Assembly: GCA_947460345.1 (NCBI GenBank)
Contig: CANHGM010000004.1
Location: 1-64,000 of the forward strand
Length of the DNA: 64,000 nucleotides
Origin: Bacteroidota bacterium
Lineage (GTDB): Bacteria; Bacteroidota; Bacteroidia; UKL13-3
Direction of reading: 5' to 3'
The notes beneath the pieces were generated by a model. It was given only the letters and a program-made list of their open reading frames with translations, was not told the DNA's origin and did no database searches. Shown here one piece after another: positions 37,796-47,911 of this stretch (within the stretch, counting starts at the first letter, position 1; each line of letters starts with the position of its first letter). A program made the translations under genes and the position numbers.

Positions 37796-37828
37796 AAAAA
37801 GGCTGCTTCGAATGAAGCAGCCTTTTTT
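37796..37828 (-). terminator. Intrinsic terminator of the giant T9SS cargo gene
   Basis: An 11-bp GC-rich stem (AAGGCTGCTTC and GAAGCAGCCTT) with a 4-nt loop, flanked by A and T runs. On the minus strand it ends in a U run 20 nt after the stop at 37849. The stem is symmetric, so it could also stop plus-strand transcripts. Confidence 0.9.
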
Positions 37829-37848
37829 ATTTATGATAAACTTTTAAA

Positions 37849-40800
37849 TTATTGTTTAATAACTCTAATAGTTTTTACTTCAATATTGTTCATCAAAGTA
37901 ATTAAATAAACACCAGAAGCTAAGTTAGCTCCATTGATATTCATTAAGTTTTGACCTTGTTGAGTAGCGAAGTTGCCATTATATACAACTTTTCCATTTA
38001 TATCAGTCATTCTAACAGATAATAAGCTATTTACTTCAGAAACAAAATCAATTGTTAATTCATTAATAAACGGATTTGGATAAACACCATTTATTTGATT
38101 TGTGTAAGAATTAGAATTTGAAGTGTTGTTTGTAAATACTGGAGATAAAGGAGTATTAGCTGAATCTGATAATGTGTAAATTGTAACTGTTGAATTTAAA
38201 ACAACTACTCCGTTTCTATTAACATATCCAGTTGGATTATTTGCAGTAGTTGGAGTACAACCAGTAATATTAGACCATGAAGCACCGCTGTTAGTTGATT
38301 TGTTAAATCTTAATTTACCTCTATCGGCTCCAGATAATTCTGTTGTATCATAGGACATTTCAAATAAAGAAGCTGTTACAGTGTTAGCTGAAGAAACTGT
38401 GAAGTTACGTTTAATACTAATTCCAGTTCCACTTGTATATACATTATGTTTTCTAGTTAAAGTAGTAACACCTGGAGCACCGCTAGTACTTAATTTTAAA
38501 CCTAAACCAGCAACATTGTTATTAGATAAAGCTGAAGCAAAATTTCTAGTTGTTTTAATACTTCCTGTACTACCTCTGAAAGTTTGATTTGCAGCTTCAC
38601 TAACTGATGCATTTGTGCCTAAAGTAATTGTAGAACCATTTAAGTTAACAAATCCTTTAGTAATACTAGCTAATGATTTCACATAGAATAAACTATCTAC
38701 TGTAAAGCCATTTGGAATATTAATTAAAATTGAATTTACAGTATCTAAATTCAAAGTACTAAGATTAGCAGCACCTGCATTTCCTAAGATAAACAATGTA
38801 CCAGTATTTTGGCTATTTTTAATTTTACCAAAAGTTCTATTAACTGCAACAGTAGATAAACTAGTAGAACCTAAATTTAAATTAAATCCATTTTGCTCGA
38901 TGGAACCATTTGTTAAAGTTAATATGGAACCAATTGTAGAATTAGCACCTAACTTAACTCCATTTGGTCTGTTTAATGTTAAATTACCATTTGAACTAAA
39001 TTTGAAATTAGTAATTTGAGGAGCAGAAGCATTTCCAAGTATAGCTAAAGTAGATGAAGTAGCTGAATTACCACCTATTATAGAAGAAGAAGCTCCAGAA
39101 ATTATATTTCCTGTACTGCTTGAAGTAGTTCCTACAGTAATAGTAATTGAAGGGTTTATTACTAACATACCAGAAGTTAATGTTAATGTACCATTTATTT
39201 GCATGTTTTGAGCAAAACGAGCAACTCCAGAAGTAGCATCTATTTCAACGTTTTCGTATGTTCCTGTACTTATTCCAGTAAATGTAGAATAACCTACACT
39301 TCTTTGAGATAAGATTTTACCTGATCCATTGATTGTTCCATTGTTTGTAATGTCTTTCTTACAAGTTAAAGTAAATCCTGCTGTAGCAACAGTTGCAGCT
39401 CCATTATTTATAAAGTAGTCATTAACAGTTGTGTTTCCTAACATTGTATATGTTCCAGTTGAAGCATTTAGTCTTAAAGCAAAATAATTCCAAGCTGGTA
39501 AGTTTGTAGCAGCATTTAATGTTAACCATCCACTGTTGTGATTGTATGTGAAATTAGAAGAAGGTGCAGTAATAGTACCGCTTACTTGTAAGTTACCACC
39601 ATTGTTAATAGTTAAAGAAGTTGCAGTATCTACAATTAAATTATTACAATAAACAACTGAAGAAATAATTGGATAAGTTGGTCTTCCAGCACCAATTCTA
39701 ACATTGGTTGATGAAGTAGGAACAACTCCATTACTCCAGTTAGCAGCTAAAGGCCAACTTGAGCTAGAATTACCAGCCCAAAATCCTACAGGATTAGCTA
39801 CACATATTTTAAATCTACCAGTTCCTCCGGCTCCACCTAAGAAATGGTAAACTCTCACAGCATAAAAATTGCCAGGAACTAAAGTTGTTAAACTTACTAC
39901 TTCAGAAGCATTAGTACCTGAATTGTTTTGACAAGCAACTTGGTTACCTGAGATAGCATTAGTTGTATCAGCGGTAGCACCTAAATTAAATATTTGAACA
40001 ACAGGATTAAAGGTAGTACCTGGAGCTACAGGTGTAACAGTTACAGTATGAGCAGAATAACCTGCTTGGAAATAGTACCATATATCTTTAGATGCAGTAC
40101 CTGTACATACAGTTTGTGATGAACCATTTGCAAAAGTTGTTCTTTGAGTTGAACTTAATACACATGAAGTGTTTGAATTTAATAAAATCATTCCATTCAT
40201 ATTATCATTAAAAGGGGTAATTGGTGCATCATATGCAAACAATGCAAAATCTCCTAAGCTAGTAGCAGTATTTCCAGAACCTGTACCACTATGGAATACC
40301 CTTACATAATAAGTACCTGCTGATAAATTAATAATTGTATCTTCAGTTAAACTTAAACCTGTTTTATTGATACATGGAGTTACTTGAGTTAAACCTGAAT
40401 TAAATATTTGGAAAACACCATCAAATGAAGGTGAAGAACGTAAGTCAAATTGTAACGCTCTAGAAGATGGTAAAGTGAATGTAAACCAAACGTCATCGTC
40501 AGCATTTCCTGAAGAAGCAGCTATACCACTGTTAGTAGCACCTTCTGTTCTGTTCACTGCACAATATTCTGTTGGAGCATCAGTATCTAATGATAAAGTT
40601 AATGCACCAGTAGATTCATCATTAGTTATAGCCGGGTTTACAGTTCCTGAACCATGAGTTCCAGATGTAAATTCATACATAGAATAACATGCAGGTGCCA
40701 TTGATAAATTATCTTTTGCAGATTCAGTGAATACAGAAGAGTTAGATTGTTGTAAAGATAATACTTCATCAACACCAGCAGTTGTTGTTGTAAAACTATT

Positions 40801-43800
40801 CATACCAATTGAATATGAATATTCGCCTATAGATGTACCATCAAATGCACCCATGTTACCATAAATGTATTGGATTTTACTTCCATTCTCATAAAGTTTA
40901 ACTTGGAAATTCATATTAGGACCAGGGTAAGAAAATTTCTCCATACCAGCCCACTCTACAGTTAAAATTCTGTTAGGTGAAGTTCCTGTTACTAAATATT
41001 TTAAACTTTGATCTAATTGTGATGCACTTGAATAATATGCAGGTGCTTGGTATCCAGTACAAACTAAATCATCCCAGAAAGGAGCTAAGATTGCATTTTG
41101 AGTAGATGAGTTAGAAGTAATAGCATTAGACCAAGTGGTAGCTGTAACAGATGCACCATTTAAAGTCATCCAACCATTAGTACAAGCTCTAAAACTTGCT
41201 ACATTTTGACCTTGGTAGTTAAAGGTGAAAGGCATAGTAATAGCTCCACTTGTTTGGTCATCTCCACTAGTTCCCGTGAATCCAAATGAATTACCAGAAC
41301 CCATAATAGAATTAAACGCTACGTTTGTAGTACGTGTAATTGAATAATCAACAGGCACAAACACATTAATTGTTGATCCAGTTGAGTCATTTGAATTATC
41401 ACCATCACCTGTTACTACACCTTTAAATTTGAAAGTATAATTACCAGCAGTTGATAAATCACAAGTTGTAGAAACTGTAACATTTATAGATGAATCATGA
41501 GCCAATGTTCCTGAAGATACAGTTGTTGTTGTAAAAGTTTGACTGATTGGACCTGAAACAGATGATGTAACTACTAAATTATTAGTAGAAAAATTAATTG
41601 AATTTAATCCTGTATTTTTAAACTTAAATGTAATAGTTTTATTTGTTCCATAGTATCTTGGACTAGGAGACGTCATAGAAATTGCAGATATGTCAGTTGC
41701 AGGAGGGGTATATACTCTAAAATTATCAATATCAAAATAGTAGTCACCACTTGCCCATGTACCTTCAAATCTGAACATAGCATCTGATCCACTGTAAGCA
41801 GATAAGTCAACTGTTCTTGTTGCAAATGACATTGAAGTAGTGTGCATACCAGAATATACAGAGTCAATTGTAACATAAGTAGCACCACAGTCAAACGAAG
41901 CTTTTAATAACATATAGTTGCCAGATCCATAAGTAGTAGCAGTGGTTGGATAACTTGACCAATCAACAATTCTATAATCATAAGCTAAATTTGTTCCAGT
42001 GGCAACAGGTCCATATTTCACTGTGTATAAACTACAAGCAATTGCAGTGCTATATAAATTATATGCTGCTGAATAAGTGCTTGCATTTCCATGACCACTA
42101 AGAGCAGACATATTTCCAGACCAACCTGAAGGCAATGATCCAGCATTTTCAAAATTAACTTTCACAGGCAAAGAAATAGGAGCTGTTTTAGTAGCTGAAG
42201 TAGCAAGTGTATCATTAGAAGCATCGCCATCACCAGTTACTTCTGTCCATGCCTTGATGTTGTATGTACCATTGGCAGATAAATCTAAAGTAGTTGTAAC
42301 ATTTACGTTGTTAGTAGCACCAGATGCCAAAGTACCAGATGTTAAAACAGTAGAAAATGTTTGTGTTACAGCACCAGTTGTTTTAAATGCAACAGTTACA
42401 TTTTTTACACTGAAATCAATACTTGCAGTTCCTGTATTTTTGATAGTTACTGTAGCTGTTTGGTTACTTCCACCACAAGTTGATGTAGTAGGAGTTACAA
42501 CTGCAGTTACTCCCATATCGGTAGGAGCTGGCTCATATACTTTGATTCTATCTAAATGCATATTGTTACCATAATTGCTTAGACCATCTAGCCCTATTTT
42601 AACCACTTGACCTGCATAAGCAGATAGATCTACAACAAACTTAGTCCATTTTGCAGCACCAGCAATCTGACGTGGGAATGCTTGGACTCTGCTGTATGAC
42701 GCACCATTATTTGTAGATACTGCCACAGAAATGGTATCAAAATAGGTATTTAATCCATTGTCTTGAGACATATAAAATTCCAATTTTGGAGAAGTCAAAC
42801 TTGTAAAGTCTAGACAAGGAGAACCCAATCTAGCTGAAGTACCCGCAGAGTAGCTGTAACTATTGTAATAAGCAGCTCCACTTCCAAACTGAGGCGTCAA
42901 AGTTGGATTAGCTAAAGTTGTAGAGAACAACCATAATCCAGTGCCTGTCAATTGAGTATTTGTCCAGCCACTAGGCAATGATGTTTCAAAATCTATTGTA
43001 TATGGGAAACTTGAAACCTTATTCACTGAGAAACTGCTAGCTAATGTATCGTTTGATTTATCAACATCATAAGTTAACTCAGTAAAAGATTTGAAGTTAT
43101 ATGTTCCATTAGCCGACATGTTATAAGTAGTTGTTAAAGTAGTATCAAAAGTTCCGTTCGCTGCTATTTTGCCACCTAGTTTTTTAATAGTAAATGTTTG
43201 AGCATTGGTTCCAGTAATAACTACTTTAATAGGAATAGTATCAACTGCACAATCTATTGCATAGGTATTGTTAAAGTTTTTCACTCTAACAGAAATTGTC
43301 ATATTTGAATCACCACATCCAATAGTAGCTGTAGTTGGAGATAACAATGTTAGAACTCCTACATTAACCCCAACTAATGGTTTCATATCTCTTTCATCAG
43401 CTCCAATATCAGGTGCAGTTCCACCACCATTTACTGATGTAGGGCCTGGACGAACTTGATTGTCATAGTCAAAGTTTAAACCGCTAATAGTTAATCCTCC
43501 TGATTCTAATAAAGTAGCAGTAGAAGAATTATAATTTAAATGTAAATCATTGCTATCAGCAAAAGTAGCATTTATATTCACAGTATTAGCCTCGCCTGTA
43601 GATGAAGTTAAGTTTGCAAAAGTGCTTTGATTTGCATTCTTCATATAACCATAAAAAGAGACTGTGCTTGTTCCTGTAGAACTTACATAGTAACTGTTAT
43701 TTGAAATAGAGCTAAAACAAGTTGATGAAGTTGATGGGTTCATTGAAACCAAACCATATATTTTATTTGAAGATGTCCATCCTGGTTTATTTCCAGCAGT

Positions 43801-45123
43801 ATTTCTAATAATATTATTATTAAAAGCAACACCTCCTGTAATTCCTGATGTAATCATAACGCCAATTGAAAAGGCGTCTGTAGTACTTGAGCCAAGTGTA
43901 TTTCCATATAAATTTATTGAATTATAATACATAAATACACCAGCGTCTGCTGATGTACCATTTAAGCGAATACCATTTACATTATCTGTACTAATTATTG
44001 TAGACCATGTATCTCCTTTTAAGCCAGAAATCATATTGTTAGCAATTGCTATATTAGATGCTGTTTGAGCACCCATATTAACAAAAATACCATATGTACC
44101 ATATCCTCCAGTACCTGTGTAGTTCAAATTATATATTTTGTTTGCATCAATACTTATATTTGAACAATAGGTTCCTGAAGTTCCAAGTTCAATACCACGT
44201 AAATCTCCAAAAACATTGTAAAATGTATTGCCAATATTATTTCCAGTAATTCTACAATTAATGGCTGCAGACATTAAAATTCCTGCACTATTACCAGCAC
44301 CTGAAACTGTATTTGCACCAAACATTTCCCATGTATTGGTTCCACCAATTATATTATTAGCTATAGTCCAACCATTGGCTCTATTGGCTAAAGTTGAATT
44401 TCCTCTAATAACTATACCGTTTCTAACACCGTAAAAAGTGTTATTAATCACAGCACATCTGTTGTTGTTAGCTGAAGCTGCAGTAGAAGAATAGGTTGTA
44501 GCACCACCCATGTAAACCCCCGCATAAGTATATATTCCAGCAGAAGCATTAGATAAATTGTTTTTACCGCCAATGAAGATACAATTTTTTATCGTATCTT
44601 GAACACAAGAGTCTGTAGCTGCAGATAAACCAATAATTGCATTGGTGGTTACTCCATTTGCAGAAGGAACTAACCATGTTAAATTTTTGCTTGTAGTTCC
44701 ATTATTAGAACCATCAATAGTAAAATACTTGGTACCATTCATTCTAAACAATGAAGTGTTAGCTGCAGGAGAAGCTACAGTAGTTGTAGTAATAGTTACT
44801 GTGTTACCAGAAGCTGGTCTAAATAAAATAGGTCTTGTAATGTTACCTAAATAGGTCATTATTGGGATTACAGAGTCAACTTGTCCTGAGGTAATCTCAA
44901 CAATAATTTGACCTGAACCTGAGGTACCTGCGGTGTTTAAGTAATTCACGAAACCACCAAAGGTTCTAAACGAAGTAGGGTAGTTGTTTGTACCATTAAT
45001 AGTATACGTACTACCGCCAGACAATTGGGCATTTGCTTTTGTTAAGCTAAGCCCGATGATTGCTAAAAGAAAAACCGATTTTGCGATTTTTGCTAATAAA
45101 TTGTGTGTGTAATGTTTAATCAT
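37849..45123 (-). CDS. 2424-residue T9SS-secreted multidomain surface protein
   Basis: Sec signal peptide (1 to about 32, LTKANA). Residues about 40-580 are a right-handed parallel beta-helix region rich in N-N-x-I repeats, ending in DIGADERD. Then come three CARDB-like beta domains (each with a C/N-x-T-x-x-F-x-x-K-N start and a G-D-x-D-x-S-N-D-T end). They alternate with two lectin/MAM-like sandwich domains (F-E-x-x-x-x-L-P-S-G-W starts). A beta propeller-like segment, two PPC-like domains, a second repetitive beta-helix rich in T, N and S, and a type A T9SS sorting domain (VYPNPFINELTIDF to IRVIKQ) follow. It is most likely an adhesin or matrix protein; no catalytic motif is seen. It has its own promoter and terminator and is monocistronic. 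Confidence 0.88.
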   Translation of the reverse strand: MIKHYTHNLLAKIAKSVFLLAIIGLSLTKANAQLSGGSTYTINGTNNYPTSFRTFGGFVNYLNTAGTSGSGQIIVEITSGQVDSVIPIMTYLGNITRPILFRPASGNTVTITTTTVASPAANTSLFRMNGTKYFTIDGSNNGTTSKNLTWLVPSANGVTTNAIIGLSAATDSCVQDTIKNCIFIGGKNNLSNASAGIYTYAGVYMGGATTYSSTAASANNNRCAVINNTFYGVRNGIVIRGNSTLANRANGWTIANNIIGGTNTWEMFGANTVSGAGNSAGILMSAAINCRITGNNIGNTFYNVFGDLRGIELGTSGTYCSNISIDANKIYNLNYTGTGGYGTYGIFVNMGAQTASNIAIANNMISGLKGDTWSTIISTDNVNGIRLNGTSADAGVFMYYNSINLYGNTLGSSTTDAFSIGVMITSGITGGVAFNNNIIRNTAGNKPGWTSSNKIYGLVSMNPSTSSTCFSSISNNSYYVSSTGTSTVSFYGYMKNANQSTFANLTSSTGEANTVNINATFADSNDLHLNYNSSTATLLESGGLTISGLNFDYDNQVRPGPTSVNGGGTAPDIGADERDMKPLVGVNVGVLTLLSPTTATIGCGDSNMTISVRVKNFNNTYAIDCAVDTIPIKVVITGTNAQTFTIKKLGGKIAANGTFDTTLTTTYNMSANGTYNFKSFTELTYDVDKSNDTLASSFSVNKVSSFPYTIDFETSLPSGWTNTQLTGTGLWLFSTTLANPTLTPQFGSGAAYYNSYSYSAGTSARLGSPCLDFTSLTSPKLEFYMSQDNGLNTYFDTISVAVSTNNGASYSRVQAFPRQIAGAAKWTKFVVDLSAYAGQVVKIGLDGLSNYGNNMHLDRIKVYEPAPTDMGVTAVVTPTTSTCGGSNQTATVTIKNTGTASIDFSVKNVTVAFKTTGAVTQTFSTVLTSGTLASGATNNVNVTTTLDLSANGTYNIKAWTEVTGDGDASNDTLATSATKTAPISLPVKVNFENAGSLPSGWSGNMSALSGHGNASTYSAAYNLYSTAIACSLYTVKYGPVATGTNLAYDYRIVDWSSYPTTATTYGSGNYMLLKASFDCGATYVTIDSVYSGMHTTSMSFATRTVDLSAYSGSDAMFRFEGTWASGDYYFDIDNFRVYTPPATDISAISMTSPSPRYYGTNKTITFKFKNTGLNSINFSTNNLVVTSSVSGPISQTFTTTTVSSGTLAHDSSINVTVSTTCDLSTAGNYTFKFKGVVTGDGDNSNDSTGSTINVFVPVDYSITRTTNVAFNSIMGSGNSFGFTGTSGDDQTSGAITMPFTFNYQGQNVASFRACTNGWMTLNGASVTATTWSNAITSNSSTQNAILAPFWDDLVCTGYQAPAYYSSASQLDQSLKYLVTGTSPNRILTVEWAGMEKFSYPGPNMNFQVKLYENGSKIQYIYGNMGAFDGTSIGEYSYSIGMNSFTTTTAGVDEVLSLQQSNSSVFTESAKDNLSMAPACYSMYEFTSGTHGSGTVNPAITNDESTGALTLSLDTDAPTEYCAVNRTEGATNSGIAASSGNADDDVWFTFTLPSSRALQFDLRSSPSFDGVFQIFNSGLTQVTPCINKTGLSLTEDTIINLSAGTYYVRVFHSGTGSGNTATSLGDFALFAYDAPITPFNDNMNGMILLNSNTSCVLSSTQRTTFANGSSQTVCTGTASKDIWYYFQAGYSAHTVTVTPVAPGTTFNPVVQIFNLGATADTTNAISGNQVACQNNSGTNASEVVSLTTLVPGNFYAVRVYHFLGGAGGTGRFKICVANPVGFWAGNSSSSWPLAANWSNGVVPTSSTNVRIGAGRPTYPIISSVVYCNNLIVDTATSLTINNGGNLQVSGTITAPSSNFTYNHNSGWLTLNAATNLPAWNYFALRLNASTGTYTMLGNTTVNDYFINNGAATVATAGFTLTCKKDITNNGTINGSGKILSQRSVGYSTFTGISTGTYENVEIDATSGVARFAQNMQINGTLTLTSGMLVINPSITITVGTTSSSTGNIISGASSSIIGGNSATSSTLAILGNASAPQITNFKFSSNGNLTLNRPNGVKLGANSTIGSILTLTNGSIEQNGFNLNLGSTSLSTVAVNRTFGKIKNSQNTGTLFILGNAGAANLSTLNLDTVNSILINIPNGFTVDSLFYVKSLASITKGFVNLNGSTITLGTNASVSEAANQTFRGSTGSIKTTRNFASALSNNNVAGLGLKLSTSGAPGVTTLTRKHNVYTSGTGISIKRNFTVSSANTVTASLFEMSYDTTELSGADRGKLRFNKSTNSGASWSNITGCTPTTANNPTGYVNRNGVVVLNSTVTIYTLSDSANTPLSPVFTNNTSNSNSYTNQINGVYPNPFINELTIDFVSEVNSLLSVRMTDINGKVVYNGNFATQQGQNLMNINGANLASGVYLITLMNNIEVKTIRVIKQ

Positions 45124-45147
45124 TTTGTAAAATGTTTATAGGGACTT

Positions 45148-45180
45148 CAAATTTAATAAAATAAATTAAAAAAAAACAAA
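45148..45180 (-). promoter_or_regulatory. Promoter of the giant T9SS cargo gene
   Basis: On the minus strand TTTG (45180-45177), a 21-nt T-rich spacer, and TAAATTTG (45155-45148): both elements match the Bacteroidota consensus. The -7 element lies 24 nt upstream of the ATG. Confidence 0.65.
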
Positions 45181-45241
45181 TTTATTTTATGACTAATTTA
45201 TAACTTAATGTTTATGAATAGTTAATATATTGCACTCCATT

Positions 45242-46036
45242 ATGTATTTTGAATCAAAAAACGAGAAAAAGCGTACTTTACTTTTTATTAGTTTGTCATT
45301 TTTCTTTCTTACCAATGCTATAGTTGCTGAATTTATGGGTGTTAAGATTTTCTCTCTTGAAAAACTTCTTGGCATAGACATAATTATATTCAATTTGTTA
45401 GGTGAAAAAATTGAAGGAATCAGCTTTACTTGTGGTGTTTTGCTTTGGCCACTTGTATTTATTATGACAGATATTATTAATGAATATTACGGAAGAAAAG
45501 GTGTTAGGCTTTTATCATATTTAGCAGCATTGATGATATGTTATTCTTTTTTTATGTTGAATGCTGCTATGAAAACACCGCCAGCTCCTTGGTGGATATT
45601 TAGTAGTAACTATGGCGATAAACTAAATTTTAACGAAGCTTATAATGGTGTGTTTGGCCAAGGGTTAAATATCATTGTTGGTTCATTGGCTGCTTTTATC
45701 ATCGGTCAATTTGTAGATGTATATATATTCCATGAAATAAAAAAACGTACAGGAAATAAAAATATATGGTTAAGAGCCACTATATCTACTTTGTTCTCTC
45801 AGCTTATAGATAGTTTTGTGGTATTGTTTATAGCTTTTTATGTGGCTAAAATGGGCCAACCCAACCAGTGGAGTTTGAGTTTGATATTTGCAGTAGGTCT
45901 AGTAAATTATATATATAAATTTATCATGGCTTTTTTGCTTTCGCCACTTATATATGTTGCCCATTATTATATAGACCGTTGGTTAGGAAAAGAATTATCA
46001 AATCAAATGATGAAGCGAGCAGCAGGGGAGGATTAG
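45242..46036 (+). CDS. Queuosine precursor transporter (YhhQ/QPTR family)
   Basis: A 264-residue membrane protein with about six helices. It carries AEFMGVKIFS, WPLVFIMTDIINEYYG (the conserved D-x-x-x-E-x-Y-G of the family), and the C-terminal LRATISTLFSQLIDSFVVLFIAF. Members import 7-deazaguanine precursors such as preQ0 or preQ1 for queuosine in tRNA. An in-frame TTG at 45230 would add 4 residues, but the ATG at 45242 is preferred. It is divergent from the giant cargo gene and converges with the plug-protein gene with a 2-nt gap. Confidence 0.88.
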   Translation: MYFESKNEKKRTLLFISLSFFFLTNAIVAEFMGVKIFSLEKLLGIDIIIFNLLGEKIEGISFTCGVLLWPLVFIMTDIINEYYGRKGVRLLSYLAALMICYSFFMLNAAMKTPPAPWWIFSSNYGDKLNFNEAYNGVFGQGLNIIVGSLAAFIIGQFVDVYIFHEIKKRTGNKNIWLRATISTLFSQLIDSFVVLFIAFYVAKMGQPNQWSLSLIFAVGLVNYIYKFIMAFLLSPLIYVAHYYIDRWLGKELSNQMMKRAAGED

Positions 46037-46038
46037 GT

Positions 46039-47304
46039 TTATCTATTCCCTATTTTTCCTGAATTAACTAGAGCCATTCCCACAAGTTCATCATATCCAT
46101 ATTGTATATTTTTATGATAAACCCAAACGGCATATTCATTTTCTGTTTCCATATGATTTCCCTCAATCTCTGTATCATTTGGTTTGTTTTTTTCACTCGA
46201 AACATATATATAATTATATACTCCCTGTTTAAACATGGCTTTTAGTTCATATCTATAATGTTGCTCGTTCCAATTTAATTTATATTGCGGATACAATTGC
46301 CAGTCTGTCATTTCTCCAAATAAATATACATCGTTCTCTAATTTAGTTGTCATCGGTAGTGTAAAAAACATTTCACAATAGTCGGCATCGGAGTTAGGAT
46401 CAATGCCTTGGTCTTTATTCCCAAAAGCCCTTCTACCATTAAAATCATTCCATAATATATATTGTTTTGCTGTTTTTACTTCGTCTGGTAACAATACGCA
46501 ATGCCAATATTTATCTAAATTTTTGCTATTTACATTTTGTGAAAATTTTCGAAGTGTTCTAGTATCAAAAATTCTAAATTCATTAACCCCATTAAATAGA
46601 TTTATATCTTCGTAATTATAGTTTAGTTTGTTATTTACTATATATTGAGGTTTAAGTCCTGATATGGTATTATCCCATCTGTTGTTTTGTTGGTATACAA
46701 TTTTTACATCTTTCATTGGTTGAGGCATATTGTAATTATTGTAATCCACTTCAACATCAAGTTCCTGTTTATTGAATCTGTATTTTACATCAGTTGCAGG
46801 TTTAATTGAAGCAATTGTATTTACTTGTCTATTTAGTACCATAAACCTTCTTGTAATGACCACATCATTCACATCAAAATTTCTAAAAACTTTAAGAATA
46901 TAATTACCAGCCCACAATATTTGGATTTCATCAGTAGGTAATGATTTTTGATAATGAACATATTTTACATAAGTACCTTGTGAAAATTGAAAATTATCTA
47001 TATTACCAAAAGGCATTCCTTTACAGTACATATTAAAATCAAATTCAGAGACATTCCAATTAGCATCACATAGAGTATAAGTGTATTGATAATAATCGTT
47101 ATTAGATTTTAATTCATCAAAGTTTAGATTTAATTTTTCGTTTGTGTTTAAATTTATAATAGGCATAGCACTACCATCAGAGGTGGTAAGTTGAACAGAC
47201 TGAATGGTATTTTCATAGGTATAATTTTCTTGCAACAAAGTTTTTTGAGCATATATACTTATGTTACATATGAAGTAAAAAAATAATATTCTATATTTTA
47301 TCAT
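46039..47304 (-). CDS. Type IX secretion system plug protein (DUF5103)
   Basis: A 421-residue secreted protein: signal peptide MIKYRILFFYFICNISIYAQ, then DUF5103 features including TYTLCDANWNVSEFDFNMYCKGMPFGNIDNFQFSQGTYVKYVHYQ, LPTDEIQILWAGNYILKVF and a C-terminal FFTLPMTTKLENDVYLFGEMTDWQLYPQYKLNW. DUF5103 is the family of the Plug protein that closes the periplasmic side of the SprA translocon. That fits the T9SS cargo genes in this window, although no other T9SS structural gene is nearby. The assignment is by family pattern. Confidence 0.85.
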   Translation of the reverse strand: MIKYRILFFYFICNISIYAQKTLLQENYTYENTIQSVQLTTSDGSAMPIINLNTNEKLNLNFDELKSNNDYYQYTYTLCDANWNVSEFDFNMYCKGMPFGNIDNFQFSQGTYVKYVHYQKSLPTDEIQILWAGNYILKVFRNFDVNDVVITRRFMVLNRQVNTIASIKPATDVKYRFNKQELDVEVDYNNYNMPQPMKDVKIVYQQNNRWDNTISGLKPQYIVNNKLNYNYEDINLFNGVNEFRIFDTRTLRKFSQNVNSKNLDKYWHCVLLPDEVKTAKQYILWNDFNGRRAFGNKDQGIDPNSDADYCEMFFTLPMTTKLENDVYLFGEMTDWQLYPQYKLNWNEQHYRYELKAMFKQGVYNYIYVSSEKNKPNDTEIEGNHMETENEYAVWVYHKNIQYGYDELVGMALVNSGKIGNR

Positions 47305-47350
47305 ATTTTAGGACAATAATAACGATATAAATGGTAATTATGAATAAATA

Positions 47351-47382
47351 AAAAAACCACTCAATTATGAGTGGTCTTTTTT
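47351..47382 (-). terminator. Intrinsic terminator of the ribosomal protein operon
   Basis: An 8-bp stem (ACCACTCA and TGAGTGGT) with a 4-nt loop, and A/T runs on both sides. On the minus strand it lies about 20 nt after the rplQ stop and ends the spc-alpha transcript. Confidence 0.85.
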
Positions 47383-47400
47383 ATTTGTAAGATTATTGTA

Positions 47401-47895
47401 TTATTCACCTTCTGGAGTTGAATTTTCTTCAGCTTCAGCTGTTGGAGTATCAGTTTTTTTAGTTTTAGCAACTCCGCTACCTCTTCTTGATTTTTTAGCT
47501 CCTGCTTTTTTAGCTTTAGAGTTTGTATCAATAAATTCGTTGAAGTCAACTAATTCCATTAAACACATTTCAGCATTGTCGCCCATTCTATTACCAAGTT
47601 TTAATATACGTGTATATCCACCTGGACGATCCGCAATTTTATCAGCAACTGGACCAAATAATTCTTGAACTGAATATTTATTTTGTAAGTAACTAAATAC
47701 AGTTCGACGGTTGTGAACGCTATCGCTTTTGCTTTTTGTGATTAATTTTTCTACAAAAGGTCTAAGAGCTTTAGCTTTAGCAACAGTAGTTTGTACTTTC
47801 TTATTTAAAATTAATGAAGAAGCCATATTGCTCATCATTGCTTTGCGGTGAGGGGCAGTTCTGCCCAAGTGATTAAATCCTTTTCCGTGTCTCAT
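47401..47895 (-). CDS. rplQ: 50S ribosomal protein L17
   Basis: A 164-residue L17 with the conserved start [20 protein letters not shown] and the family core up to about residue 125. A lysine-, alanine- and then glutamate-rich tail of about 40 residues follows ([14 protein letters not shown] to the acidic end), absent from E. coli L17 (127 residues) but common in Bacteroidota. It is the last gene of the operon, 16 nt after rpoA, and followed by a terminator. Confidence 0.98.
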   Translation of the reverse strand: MRHGKGFNHLGRTAPHRKAMMSNMASSLILNKKVQTTVAKAKALRPFVEKLITKSKSDSVHNRRTVFSYLQNKYSVQELFGPVADKIADRPGGYTRILKLGNRMGDNAEMCLMELVDFNEFIDTNSKAKKAGAKKSRRGSGVAKTKKTDTPTAEAEENSTPEGE

Positions 47896-47911
47896 TTTCT
47901 ACTTTCAGTTA

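Noticed and set aside
37849-45123. Small ORFs on the plus strand inside the giant cargo gene, for example 40475-40657 and 42254-42574
   Set aside because: They are antisense shadows of a T-, N- and S-rich coding strand and have no start context or family match.
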